The position numbers and the translations under genes were made by a program. From positions 30,728,061 to 30,792,060 of the forward strand of contig CM019217.1 in assembly GCA_009741485.1 (NCBI GenBank): a stretch of 64,000 nucleotides of DNA, in the 5' to 3' direction. This document shows, one piece after another, positions 1 to 11,868 of this stretch. Numbering within the stretch: the stretch's first letter is position 1; each line of letters opens with the position of its first letter. The DNA comes from Malurus cyaneus samueli (Eukaryota; Chordata; Aves; Passeriformes; Maluridae). The notes beneath the pieces were generated by a model. The model saw only the letters and a list, made by a program, of their open reading frames with translations, was not told where the DNA came from and did no database searches.

Positions 1-409
1 GGGAGGATAATTCGCACTATAAATATAGCAACACGAATTGTTCCCTGATCTATAAAATCTCCATACAAGCAAAATTGTCCCTATATAGGATAGGCAATAG
101 ACCTAGTGACCAAAATGACAAAATTACTTCAAACAGCATGTTGACTTCTAACGAGAAACAATTCCAAGCATTTAAAACCAAATACAATTATTACAATTTC
201 TCTTCACTTTCAAGCCCCAAACGTTGGCACCAAAATTTGTCTCGGTTTTGAGACAAATGTTTTCAGAGAAAAAAAACGTTCAGAGAAACGTTCCCCTGAA
301 ATGAAAATAAATTTGAAATATTTTTCCCCCCCCACCAACAGAAAATAGATACTGGGCAAAAAGTGAAGAAAAAAAAAGTAATTTATTAACACAATGCCCA
401 CAGGACACA
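1..409. other. AT-rich non-genic DNA at the left edge
   Basis: I see no gene here. The sequence is AT-rich, with short A and T runs and a C-rich stretch near 328-336. The only open frame (63 codons, minus strand) is rich in Phe and Leu and reads through low-complexity sequence, so I do not call it. Confidence 0.6.
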
Positions 410-965
410 GATAAAAAGTAACGGTTGTTCAGAAAAAACCCCCCGCCACGCGGTGCGACAAGATGGCCGCCGCGACAAGAAACAGGTAACGGTTAGCTAT
501 TCAAACCCCCCCCCCACGCAGTGCCGACAAAATGCCTCCGTCCCGGGAAAAAAAAAACAAAAAGTAAAAACAAACCGCGGGCCGTTCTGTAACAGTGGCA
601 AAAAGAAAAAAAAAACCAAGAAACCTGTACTACAGTCTTTCTGCTGCCAGCCCGGTTCCCTTCCACAATCCCTGAGGAGGTGAAACCGCGCGGTTTTTTC
701 TCCCGGAGAGGCAGACGGGGGTCTGAGGAGAGCTGCCGAAGCTAACAGCCGAAACTGTAACAGTGTAACTGCTGTAACTGGTACTTCTGCGAGCAGAAGG
801 ACTCCCACGGAGAGAAAGCTGAGCCAGAGCGGAGCTAGAAAAAAAAAAAGCTAGCCAGAGCGGAGCTGGAAAAAAGAGCTAGCCAGTGTGGCAGCGCTGG
901 CTTTTTAAACCGGCCACGCTGCCTTTCCCAGCAGCCCACGCGGCTTCTTCCGGGTTACTCTTAAA
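410..965. promoter_or_regulatory. CpG-rich segment with imperfect tandem repeats; candidate CpG-island promoter or retroelement-derived block
   Basis: This is the only CpG-dense stretch in an otherwise AT-rich window. CpG-containing words such as CCACGCGG, GGCCGCCGCG, CCGCGGG and CTTCCGGG occur throughout. A YY1-like AAGATGGCCGCC lies at about 462-473 and an ETS-like CTTCCGGG at about 945-952; both are typical of TATA-less housekeeping promoters. There are two sets of imperfect repeats: a 68-bp-period pair starting ACGGTT at 421 and 489, and a 28-31-bp unit containing GCCAGAGCGGAGCT starting near 823, 854 and 882. A-rich runs interrupt the block. Overlapping frames of up to 103 codons on both strands look like shadows of composition. 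An old LTR or other retroelement promoter is an equally good reading; the TTAAAGAGACAGTG-like 3' edge is reminiscent of bird LTR tails. Neither reading can be settled here. Confidence 0.45.
817..890. repeat. Short tandem repeat, unit about 28-31 bp, about 2.3 copies
   Basis: The words GCCAGAGCGGAGCT and AGCTAGCCAG recur with period 31 and then 28, separated by A runs of different length. The first two copies are near-identical across the GC-rich core and the third is partial. The unit sits inside the CpG-rich segment. Confidence 0.7.
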
Positions 966-2439
966 GAGACAGTGTATCTTTTGGGCATATATACCAACAG
1001 AAAAGGAATACAGAACAAAATTGGCACAAAAATCAGCCCAAGACAGCCTAGTAAGAATGAATCCATGTGATGTTGCACATCAATTTAAAATCACTAAATG
1101 TTCTTTCTTCCTACAAACAATGAAGTTGTTGAGGCACTTCAACACATATAATGGCAAAAAATGATGTCACTAGAATAAATACAGTATTTTGCTGTAACTA
1201 CAGGAAACAATACTATGAAAGACAATAAATAATGATTCTTCAGGGTAAATAGTACTTTTCAGCTATTCTCCATCTGCCTCCTGCAGGGGAAATTACTGAA
1301 TGTAGAAAGTGTGCCTTGGTCTCTGGTGCAGTCTGTGCAAGAATGAAAGTATTGGTGGAACCTTGCCCCAGAGCATAGGATTTTACCTCCAATCATTATG
1401 AACTCAGTGCTTCACAGTTCTTAGTGGACTCGTAAGGGATATTACTGTCAATTTGGTTGTGGTTTTCTCTCAGAAATTAAGCATGGATCAATAACTATGT
1501 TTTCACTGTGAAGTTTTTCAGGAAAAGCTTTTTTTTTTTTTTAAGAATGTTTAACTATGAGTGCTTTACAGAAAAATAAAAAGGTCACAATTTCTTCATA
1601 TGTTGTTTTACATTGTGAGAAAGAAAGGTCTTTTTAGTGTGATTGTTTCACATAACTCAAACAATGAAGAATAATTCCTTGGCCTGTAGTCTGTTATTCC
1701 TTACACAGCTGAAGTTTAAAACTCTGGTTTTAAAATTTCCTTCCCCTCATAATATTTTTAATCTTATTCTAGTCGTCTTCACATTTATTTGGAGGGTTTG
1801 ATTTTGGAAGTCAGCTTACTGGGGTATAAAGGAAAGAAGGGGTGAAGAGTTTGATGGTATTTTTGGTAGCAATGCTTTCCATCAGTGTCTAACAGTTGTT
1901 GCAGATGACTCACATGTGCCAGAAAAAAAAAAAATCAAATGTCTGCAACATTTCTTTGGCTCACATAGCACCAAGACTAGGTGGCTCTTCACTGTGAATG
2001 GCTTGCTCAAATAATTTTGTGTTCATGGCTCCACTGACTCATATGATTACCTTCTTCCAGAATTCACATCTGCTGTTACAAGTTTTTTTTTTTTCTTTTT
2101 AGCTTTAAAATATTTTCTGGCTGTTTTATTATAGTAGTGGTAAAATTAGCACTTTCTGGAAGTTTTCTCCTCAACTCCTTCTTCCAGAAAAACCTAACAC
2201 TGCTTCAGACTGTCTCTATTTGCTAAGAGCAATGATGAGTTATGTGAAATAATCATAGGTACTGAAACAGACACCGGAGAAATGCAAAGCATCTACTGTA
2301 ACTTTACTTCAGTTGTAGTGTGTATGAAAATGTCAACCAGTGCCTTTTATGCTGTGAAAGTTTACACTATGAAAGGACAAATACCTTGATTCTAAAAGCT
2401 GTAAGTTAAAAAATATACAGTTATGAATATCCAGTTCTG
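966..2439. other. AT-rich single-copy DNA, no gene seen
   Basis: I see no supported gene. The block holds short T and A runs (about 1530-1542, 1921-1932, 2083-2094) and ordinary AT-rich sequence. A 92-codon plus-strand frame entering from the CpG-rich block (886-1164) resembles no known protein. Confidence 0.6.
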
Positions 2440-2478
2440 TATTGTTACAGCATTAAATGTATAAATGCTGTAACAATA
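2440..2478. repeat. Perfect 15-bp inverted repeat with 9-nt loop
   Basis: The left arm TATTGTTACAGCATT (2440-2454) and right arm AATGCTGTAACAATA (2464-2478) are exact reverse complements, separated by a 9-nt A/T-rich loop. The flanks do not extend the pairing convincingly, so the stem is short for a microRNA precursor. It could be a remnant of a small inverted-repeat element or a chance palindrome. Confidence 0.9.
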
Positions 2479-2884
2479 ACATATGGTAGTTATGGCAGTG
2501 TTAATTTATCAGATTGATATAATCATAATATTGTGATACTTAAATTGATTAATTTCCCCATTGCTGTGGTTATTTGCAGTATTACTACTTTACTAAACAT
2601 AAGAAATATCTTCACAACAACAACTATAAATCTCTGTATTCTATAGTCTATGTAGACTCTATCTTCTTATTTAGTCACTCCAGACTTGGCCCTTGCTGTG
2701 CCTAAGGTCAGACTTGCACCTTCTGACAGCATTTTCTAACCTCTGTTTGGATTTTTTTAGGAGTTTTTTTAGACAAGGCAGGAATTACGATGTGGGATGA
2801 GCTGTGTTGAGTCATGGCATCAGCATCTGAGTACAGAAGAGAGTTGTGTATTACAGGAATTACTGTAACTGAACACATGAACCA

Positions 2885-3450
2885 GTGGAGGAGAAGCCTT
2901 ACAAGGGGCAGTGCAAGTGCAACAGTGACCAGACCTGAGCTGCCTTTGGACCCTCTCCTGTCCCGAGTGACCACCTGAACAGAGACCAAACTCATGGAAT
3001 AAATGACCTCTGTTTCATTGTGCAGACACTGATCAGCATGTTACAGGGGTGGCCCATAGACTGGGGGAATGATAGCTGGGTATTCCCTCAGAGGATGAGA
3101 ACAATGAATATATTCAGGTCAATGTGTGAATGTCCTGGTACTTCTATAAAGGGAAGTTTTCACTCCCAAGCCACTTGGGTGAGGACATTAGCCCAGTAAA
3201 ACCCACCATCTCACCTTGCAGGATCTGCTTGTTATCTGCCTCTTCCCTTATCTTGTTCAACACTCAGTAGCCTCCAGGGCACTCCCTCTGCACCTGGAGC
3301 TTACTCTGTGCATGGTCACCCCCTGCCTTTGCAAAGGGCTTTGAGCATTAACCATTCACTTTCCAGTCTCTCTCAGGTGGTTAATGAGGAGGTGTTGGAT
3401 AGTGTTGGCTCTGGGCATGGCATAAATGGAATGGAAAAGGGTGGAGAATA
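2885..3450 (+). mobile_element. Endogenous retrovirus fragment, internal-type sequence preceding an LTR
   Basis: About 180 bp here (roughly 2885-3065) resembles 52990-53215 in the same order. Shared words include CAGTGACC/TGGAC, CCTGAGCTGCCT, CCTCTCCTGTCCC, a GACCACC..GAACAGA block, and GGCCCATAGACTGGGG against GTCCATAAACTGGGG. The two therefore belong to one repeat family. The copy lies directly upstream of an LTR-like unit, as expected for internal sequence next to a 3' LTR. The stretch 3065-3450 has no counterpart in the other copy. No intact retroviral reading frame is present; the frames here are short and degraded. Boundaries are approximate. Confidence 0.6.
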
Positions 3451-3995
3451 TTCTTGTTTTGGTTGGGATAAATTGATTTTCTCCAGAGTAGCTGTATGGG
3501 GCGATTTTTCGGATTTGTGCTGAAAAGAGGGAAGGTTTCATGATAGCTAAGCAGTGCTTAGAGTGTCAAGGCCTTTTCTTCTTCTCACCCCTCTTACCAG
3601 CAAGGGGGCTGTGGGTGAAGAGTTGGGAGGGGACACAGCTGGGACAACTGACCCCAACTGACCTAAGGGATATTCCAGATCATATGGCATCATGCTCAGC
3701 ATATAAACCTGGAGAAAAAGAAGAAAGTGAAGGATGTTCTGAGTGAGGGTGTTTGTCTTCCCGTCAGTGTTACTCATGGCAAAGCTCTGCTTTCCTGGGG
3801 ATGGCTGAACCTCTGTCTGCCCATCAGAAGTTGTAAAAGAACTCCTTGTTTTGCTTTTCTTGCACATCTTTTGCTTTGCCTAGTCAGCTATCTCAACTCA
3901 TGAGCTTTCTCCCCTTTACTCTTCTGATCCCCTCTCCATTCTTTTGGGGTAATTTAGTGAGCAGTTGCATGGTGCTGAGTTGCCATCTGGAATCT
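3451..3995 (+). mobile_element. Decayed avian endogenous retrovirus LTR
   Basis: This stretch aligns by eye along most of its length with 51926-52521. Both have GGTTGGGATA/GGCTGGGATA near the start, an AGTAGCTG..ATGGGG block, GACACAGC..GGACAA, TGACC..AACTGACC..AAGGGATATTCCA, ATGGCATCA, GCTCAGCATATAAA/GCCCAGCATACAAA, TGTTTGTCTTCCC, CTCCTTGTTTTGC, and a final GCATGGTGCTGAGTTGCC. I recognise the pattern as a widespread bird LTR; I leave its formal class (ERVL or ERVK) open. The 3' end decays around GCCATCTGG, so the exact terminus and any target-site duplication cannot be seen. The small frames on both strands here are LTR shadows. Confidence 0.75.
3702..3707 (+). promoter_or_regulatory. TATA box of the LTR
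   Basis: A canonical TATAAA lies in the part of the LTR where the U3 promoter is expected. The related LTR at 52 kb has TACAAA in the aligned position, so its box is damaged. Whether this box is used cannot be told from sequence. Confidence 0.5.
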
Positions 3996-6900
3996 TTGGG
4001 TTCTTGAAATGAGACAAATGAGAGTGAACACAGAAACTATTTTAACAGAGAGCTTATGTGGAGACGAGTATACCCTACAGATTACATACATTTGAATTTT
4101 ATTTGGTTAGACAAAGACTATGAGGCTAACCAGGTTAGCCTGTTCTAAATGGCTTTTTTTTTTCTAATTTGAATTTTCTTACCCAGCAAAATTATGTTTA
4201 ACAATGTCTCAAACAATTTAGAACAATAGTATCATTTCTGTTTTCAGTTTTACATAAAAAGTGGGCAACTTTATGACTCGAGAAAGGTTTTACATTTCGA
4301 AGGACCAAAGACAGAGTAGTATCTATGAATGTTTTTTTGTTATTTTGGTTTTTTTTGTTGATGTAGATACAAAGATATTGAACTTGTACTTTATTGTTCC
4401 TGTTCAGTTTATGTTAGAAAACAAGAGTGGCAAGTACTATTGCCAAGATCTGGAATGTGGGAATTTTCATCGTTACTTCACAGATATGAGAACACTAAAA
4501 AGAAATTGACTTTTAATTGTATTTTCCCTCTTTTCTGTCATGAAAACCTCTAAAATTCCCACCCAGTAAATCTGTATTTCCAACCCAATCCATTTTTTTT
4601 TTCCTGAAGATTAAGAACATTTAACTTAGTTCCATCTTTATAACCCTAGAATCACAAAATAAAAGAATGACTGATTTATTTTGGGCTAACTTCCCTCAGA
4701 ATTCAGTAAGAATTCTGTGTTTATATTATATCTAGCATGGACTCTTGTAACCTACTTTTGTTCTACACAAAGTATGATGAATGTGTATTTGAAGTGAAAG
4801 CATATACCCTTTGTTTCTGTGAGCCCAAGTATCTTTAACTGAACTTGCATTTCTCTTTTCTGCAGGCTGAAGGCAATGAATTACTGAAAGTGAGAATGCA
4901 AAGAGAATTAGATGTCACAAAACTGTAACAATTACTTTAGGTAATGCCTCAGAAGTGACTGTTGATGGCCCTGGGCCAGCTTTAAATTGTCCCTTGTACA
5001 GGCTAATTCACACTGAGTAAGGGAAAATTTTTGAGCTGATATTATTAGAAACTTAATTTTCTGTCTTGAAGGATAACAGGAACTATATAGTCTATGCATG
5101 AAATCCTTGAACAATTCAATTTTATTAGAAAAATGCCATTTATTTTAGATGAAGTGGAATTTTCTGTGCATACTAAACTTGAATATATTTATGTAATGTG
5201 TAATTGTACTTTGTGGCACTGTGGTGGAAGTAATCTAGTTGCATTAGTTGGGGTATTGCAATAACACAGTTATACTACTTTTTGGCACTTGTGCCTGCCT
5301 AGATATCTCTACAAAGCATTGCATTGGGTATAATAGCAGTCTACTGCAAAAGAGAGATGACATCTGCATGAAGAATGCTTGCTCTCACTCTGATCCTGAC
5401 TTTTTGAACCTTTACTATGGTGAACTGGGAGAGACTGTGGAAAGCAGATACATTAAAATGGTTTAGTAGACATTTGTATCATGGTTTTGTAGTGACCTAA
5501 TAAAGTGAACTATGGATTTAAAAATAGAGATGAAAATTATCGCACATTTCCTGGAGTTAAATTTTCAAAAGCAGCTGTGTGTGAGTACTTGGGACTTCTA
5601 CAATGCCTTTTCATGACTCAGTTACTTCAGTCAAGTCTAAAATCATGTTTAAATCCCCAGCAATAGTTAGGTGAAATGAATGAGCTCTCATTCATTCAAC
5701 AAGGGTTTTAAAAATCTAGAGTAAAATACATATTGCAAGAAACTCAAAGTGTAATGGTAATGGAAACAGATGGAAAAAAGCCCCATGTCATTCTGGTGAT
5801 ACAGTAATTGAATTTCAGTCTTCCACACAGAAAATCCTGTAGAATGACAACTTTTCAGGGAACCTAAATGCATTTTTTTTTTATTAGTAATTACAAAACA
5901 AGAATAATTTAGATCTAATTCAAACAGTAACATCAATCAGCTAAATGCGGTCACCCCCCTGTGAAACTGGAGTCCATGTGACAGTGGGAAAAACTGATAG
6001 GGATCAAATTATAGCATGCAATCTTATACAGAAGGAGTACCCTTTCAGCCAACAAGGAGACAGACTACGATCTGTGTGGTGAAGTCTGGGCTTTTTCTTA
6101 TGATAATATGCATGTCATATTAACAGCTAATACCATAATTGCACAATGATTACCTTACTAACCTGCAGCTCAACAGTTTAAAATCTGGAGATTACTAAAC
6201 ACATTATTTCAGTCCCCACTTAACATCAAGTGGGAAAATCTAAATTTTATTTATGCACTTATGATTAGACTTCATTGCCAAGTAGATTTATGTGGTGGTC
6301 TTTTTAACTACTTATTTCTTGATCTCACTCTTGTTTGCCAAATACATGGCTCGTAAATCAGCTGTGAAATCACAAAAATAGAAGAAAATCTCATATTTTA
6401 CATTCTCTCAGACAGAGATATCACTTCAGTCTTGCACACACTTATCAATATTATTTTACTGCATTTTTTGGAGTACCAGTACCAATGTTTATAAGCACTT
6501 GTTTATTATACCAAGACTAAGGTTTGGGCTTCCCTCAATTTAGTGTATATTGGTATACAATTTAAATTAGTACTGAAAGTACTGTATACAGGCATAGGAA
6601 CTTTCTACTAGGCAAATAATAGTTTCTACAATTTCTACAAAAATTATGTGGAATACAGTAGATTATTTCAATAGCAGCAGACTTTCATACAGTTGCTGGC
6701 ATTCCTAGCATTATCAAGAATTGGCACAATACTTCATCCTCCTCAGTACTGACTGCAGCTTTGTTGCAAACAGGGTCCTGTTAGTAAATATTGAAAAATT
6801 GTCAAATTTCCCAGTAAAACAGACTTTCTGAACAGACTGAAATACTGTTGAAGCAACTTTCGAAACTAAACTGTCACCACCTCACTACATTTAGCCATAC

Positions 6901-8133
6901 TTAAAATATAAATTGGAAATTCTTGCACAGTATGATTACAAAGGATACAGTCCCTAAGAAAGGCCAGTAAAATGAAAGAAGATGGCTTAAATGTGATGCA
7001 CTCATATTGTTGACTTCAAGAAATTTATCTGTAACGTGAAATCTATGTTAACAAGAATTCATAAGGTGGAGGAAAGGAAATTTTGAAAAAAAATACAAAA
7101 AAATATAGGGTATTTTGTTGAGTAAATAGTGCTACTGAAAATGCATACAGTAGGGAGACAGTTCAGTAGATTTCAATATACAAGCTCTGAATTATTTTTT
7201 GACTAAGCTAAAAAGTCCCACTTTCCTATGAAAGGCCTTAGGGCTGAAAGAAGTTAAAAAACAAAGACTGTGCCCGCCTTGTGAGGCGCATGATTAAAAA
7301 TGCTGTATTTTACAAGATATTTAAATGATACTGCATAGAATTTTTTCCAGTATTAAACATAACTGCACATGCTCAAAGGTGAGAGAACTAAACTTATATA
7401 TAAGGGATATAAAAATATATATAGTACAGAAGTCACTATTCTTCAAATAATCAGAAAGAGACTACAAGGAGGAATATAATCTGCTTGCTGCAGTGTCTTA
7501 GTTTGAAGGATATTATGAAAATGGAAAGAATTTTTATGTTTTGTTCAGCATCACTGTAGTTCTAAGAGAAACTACAGAAGTCTGCTTGTGGCCAACACAA
7601 AAAAATCTTTGGAATTGAACTAGAAATTAAAGAAACTATCTTCTTTATAGTGATGTTTTCAATGTGCTAGCAAACAAAAAATGTCTTTCTTGAAAAAATG
7701 TTATTATAAATTCAAACTATGCCCATTGGAAATAGTTGTGCTTTGCAGACAGCAGTGTTCAATTTACTTTACAGGTAAGTTTGACTGAATATGGTCTAAA
7801 CTGACATCTTTTTCTGGTGACCAGACAGGAAGAGTAAAACTATGAATGACTGTTTTTTCCAGTTTGTCAGCTGAATAGGAAAAATAAAATGGGCAAACTC
7901 TTTTTGAAGTGAACAAGAAATGTTTTTCTTCAAGATGCAGAGACAAAATGGAAAATGGGGCTTACTGCCTGACTGACATTATCAGTGTCTATTGATCTCT
8001 TCTGGAAGCTCTCAGGTTTACCTATGGTAGAATGACAGCATGCACCTAGCAAAGGCAGGTAGTTATTCCTACATTCCAACATTGCATCTATAAATTAAAA
8101 GATTGTACAGACAAGTGGACAGACATTAAGCTT
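3996..8133. other. AT-rich single-copy DNA, no gene seen
   Basis: I see no supported gene. Candidate frames of 60-82 codons (for example 4261-4509 plus, 5688-5936 minus) are hydrophobic, AT-driven and match nothing I know. A segment around 5550-5600 containing TTTTCAAAAGCAGC faintly recalls an old amniote interspersed repeat, but it is too degraded to call. Confidence 0.6.
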
Positions 8134-8160
8134 CTTATTTACCTTATTTACCTCATTTAC
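8134..8160. repeat. Nonamer tandem array (CTTATTTAC)x3
   Basis: Three consecutive 9-bp units are present: CTTATTTAC, CTTATTTAC and CTCATTTAC, followed by a broken fourth beginning CTTAT. One substitution separates the third unit from the others. Confidence 0.85.
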
Positions 8161-11100
8161 CTTATATCTCCATGCAAAAGACATTTAGTCAAATCTGTGT
8201 ACTATTTTCACCTAATGAATATCATTCAGGTAAGATAAGTCTGAGCCTGTGAAAAAGACATCCATTCACTCTCTTCTTGCAATAATCCCTCTGTATATTT
8301 GTAGTAAATATTCTTCCTTCCTTCTGTGGAAGGAATTAAAATTCATCTACTGGAGTAATTGGCTATTTTGGCAGTTCTTTAGGAGAAAACAAGTAGCAGC
8401 CTGTGACTTAATTTGACAGTATTTTTGTAACTCTGATATTCTTCCTCTATTTATTTTTATGTTTTTCAGTACTGCCCAAGCTTTGTATTTAGTTATGTTT
8501 ACATTCCCCAGTAAATATAATTTCTGTACCAAAATTTCAGAGCCTGACAATGCAAGTTTATACCAGAATAGGTACTGTGGAATAAAACAAGGTTTTGTTT
8601 CTTATGGTAATGTAGAGTCTCAATTCCTTATATAATCCAAACAAAGACATGAGAATATAAAAGCAATTAAATACTTCTTATTAGCTGTGATACATTTCTC
8701 AGGTCAAGAGATTTGGAGAGTTGAAGCCTGAGAGAGAATTTTTTAAAAAGAAATACTTGTACATCTTTAGAAATACTGTTCAAGAAAACCATACAATTTT
8801 ATTCAGTATCAATGACAGAAATATCTGATATGGCATTTTATTCATGCAGCCATTTTGTACTGACAATTCTCCAAAACTTTCCAAAACAAAAACCTTCAGC
8901 CTAAAATATTGACATTAATAGAGTACAGTTAATACTTCGACCTTATTCAGTGTCCATATTGGTAGCGAACATCAAGGGTCCTACTGACCCATTTAAGGTA
9001 CTCACAAGTTTAAAATCAATTATGTATAGAAATGAAAATGAAAATTATAGAGAAAGTAAAACAAATCCAAACAAACCCTGGTGAAGTGCAGATCTATCTA
9101 ATTCAGAGCAAAGACAGAAATGAACCATATTTGTTGGGCAGTTTGCAAGAAGCAATCATCAGGCCTTTAGTGAAAGTCTTTCATCCCAAAAAATTGTTCA
9201 CATGTGGACAAATTACAGAGCACTTGCAAAATTTGAGCATTTTTGTCTGTTTCAAATGAATTGCAATGTGAATCATACTACATAAGTGTGAAAGAGGTAC
9301 CTTTAGGGAATGTAAGGACGCATGTAAATAATTGTCATGTCTATTCATGGGCATATAAATCAAGTTCTTCTGCCAAAATGGCAATAAGGTATCTTTCATT
9401 CCATAGCAAAAGTTATGTTCATTTCCATTTATTTCAAACTGAAAAATAGTATATGCACTGACACTTTAATGTGCATTCTGTCTCTTGCTGTTCCTCTTGG
9501 TTGATCAAAGCTAATTTATAGCTTTGTCTTTTTCATAACTCTCAGCAAAGTATGGAGTTATCAATAAGGAATGAAAATACCATTTTTCCCTATAGATGAT
9601 ATGAGCTAAAATCTCATACACCACAGGGTTTACTTACTGAATTATAGCTGATGGGTGGCACTCAGTATGACACTCCAGTCATTTGTAGAACTTACAGAAA
9701 CAGAGTCACTCCTTCAAAAAAAAGTACATTTCAGGGTTCAGAAAAAGAAATTTATGTGGATATGCAGTATTAACAAATTCACGTGGCATCAATAGCTTTG
9801 ATTATGCATCTTAATATTGAAATATACTGTTTGTCTCTTATCTGGAGATAATATCAATTAGTAGTTTATAGTACAGTGTGTGTATGTATATATGCATGTA
9901 TATGAGTGTGTAAACATATAAAAATACACATATACTCATACAATAGAGCCAAAACCCAATAAATGTCCAGAATTAATTATAGAAGAATCCTATTCAGCCA
10001 AGTTTAACTTCATTCAAACTCTGCTCAGCTTTTTTGGGAACACCCTTTCTGCTATCATTGGCCTGTCTCTATACACATAATTCCCCCATCAAAATGTTAA
10101 GGAAATAATAATATTCCTTTCCCTTCCCTTCAAATGCTCCTGAAGCAAGAATGAAATCCTCCTGAAGCAAGCAAATAAGTAAACCACTTTTGACAAACTG
10201 TTTTGTTGGTGCCTGAAATCGCCTGGCAACCTCTGTCTGGGTGAACATGAACAGTTTGGTGTGCAGCACTTGGGACAAGCTCTGTGTGAGCTCAGGGGGT
10301 GCTCTCTTTCTGACTTTTGGGCTGATGGATTGCAAGGAGAAGCACAGGTTCTCACAAAGCACTCACACTTGTTTTCCATGTGAAATATGGGACCCTGCAT
10401 TCCCAAGACATGTGGGATGGTGTTTGCAGCTGCGTGATTGAACTTTTCAAAATTAGTTCTGAAAGGGTGTTGAGAAATTTATGGGTGTTTATTAACATTT
10501 TGTAAGTGTGCAAAGTTGTCAGTTGCATATGTTTAATTCCTCATATTGATCCTAACTGTATAGTTCACTGATTATGGGTTAATTAGCTTGATTTATAAAT
10601 CAATAAATAGTTTCAATCCTGGTTTAAAATACATGATGTAAGCAGTTGCTCTTTGAGGCTCTATTCCAGCTCCAACTTCTTGGACACTAAATATGTAAGT
10701 GAGCCAAAAACTGTAGTGCATAAAAGCGAGTTGTCACTAGCCTATTTTATACATGAAGGATGAGATTTTGCAATGAGTAATGACAGTACTCTATCCTAGA
10801 CTATCCCTATCTAGAAAGAGTATATACCAGCCAAGTTTTACACACATATATAAAATCTAAAGAGAAGCTTCTCCCTTAAATACAGCTTATTTCTGCCTAT
10901 TGTCAGTGGAATAAGTAGATCTCTCTTTCTCTCTCTCTCTTTCTGCCTCTGTCCTCAAATACTATCCAGAACATTATTATCTAATCTGCATATTTGCCTG
11001 AAAAAACAGCTACTAAATCTTGCAATTGCTTCTATATATACAATAATAAATTTTAAGATTGCCTTGATCAGCAGTCCAGCTGGGACTGCAGACTGTTATT

Positions 11101-11644
11101 AATCTCAGTCCTATTCTTTGTTGAAAATCAAGCTGAAAAAAGTGGTTCGAATCTCGTTTCCTGGGCACTGAACCTTTGTGGCAAGCACCTGAAACTTTTC
11201 TTTGGCAGGACAATTTTTCATCAGTGAACACACAGAGTCTGGCTTCTCCAGCTTTTGATAAAGTGTAGATAGATAACTTTAGGTGCTCTGTATCACTCAT
11301 TGGAGACATCTCTTCTCCACTGAGTAGGATAAATTATGCTTGACATCTAATAGCCGGGATGTATCAAGAGGCAGCCAGACCCAATCACACCTAAAATAAG
11401 AAGACACAGGGCAGCAAGGAAGACTATCATTTTATTGATCTTCAAGAACATTATTTCTTTTCAAAAGCCTAATTTAGGGGGAAAGACTCATACCATTTTT
11501 ACTAGGAATTGTCTCACTAGACTTTTTTCTAATACTTTGGCTAACATATTGTTCTGTCATGTGATGTTCCCTTTTATTTTGCCAGAAGGGTAGTATATTA
11601 AAAAAAGTAAAGTTAATTATTTTTAGCATTTTTGCTTTTTTTTT
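8161..11644. other. AT-rich single-copy DNA with small simple repeats, no gene seen
   Basis: I see no supported gene. At 9880-9945 there is an alternating purine-pyrimidine TG/TA and CA/TA stretch whose halves (around TATGAGTGTGTA and TACACATATACTCATA) can pair imperfectly. A CT-rich microsatellite lies at 10920-10942. A B-box-like GGTTCGAATCTC at 11143-11154 has no tRNA cloverleaf around it. Frames of up to 105 codons at 10069-10441 overlap on both strands and are not called. Confidence 0.6.
10920..10942. repeat. CT-rich microsatellite
   Basis: An interrupted (CT)n tract, with TTT interruptions, sits in unique AT-rich DNA. Confidence 0.85.
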
Positions 11645-11868
11645 GTTTATTTAATCAAAAATGCATTTCACATCAAAATATGTATAAGATATAATTAATG
11701 TTGTTTTTCTAGAAAGTTCAAAGTAGAGCAAGTTATGTTACATGGATTTTTTTTTTGTTTATTTAATCAAAAATGCATTTCACATCAAAACATGTATAAG
11801 ATATAATTAATGTTGTTTTTCTAGAAAGTTCAAAGTAGAGCAAGTTATGTTACATGGATTTTTTTTTA
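11645..11868 (+). repeat. 112-bp tandem duplication, two copies
   Basis: The unit beginning GTTTATTTAATCAAAAATGC occurs at 11645 and again at 11757, exactly 112 bp later. Each copy runs through CTAGAAAGTTCAAAGTAGAG to CATGGA and a T run. The only substitution I find between copies is T at 11679 against C at 11791; the closing T runs differ slightly in length. Such high identity in AT-rich DNA points to a recent slippage or unequal-exchange event, with the T runs as likely breakpoints. Confidence 0.95.

Noticed and set aside
497..808. 103-codon minus-strand frame in the CpG-rich block
   Set aside because: It contains a Phe run encoded by an A-rich stretch, is overlapped by a plus-strand frame, and resembles no known protein.
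5540..5660. Possible ancient amniote interspersed repeat (TTTTCAAAAGCAGC region)
   Set aside because: Only a short motif is recognisable; a repeat-library search would be needed to support it.
11143..11154. GGTTCGAATCTC, a tRNA B-box-like motif
   Set aside because: The flanking bases do not form an acceptor stem, D-arm or anticodon arm, so there is no tRNA gene.
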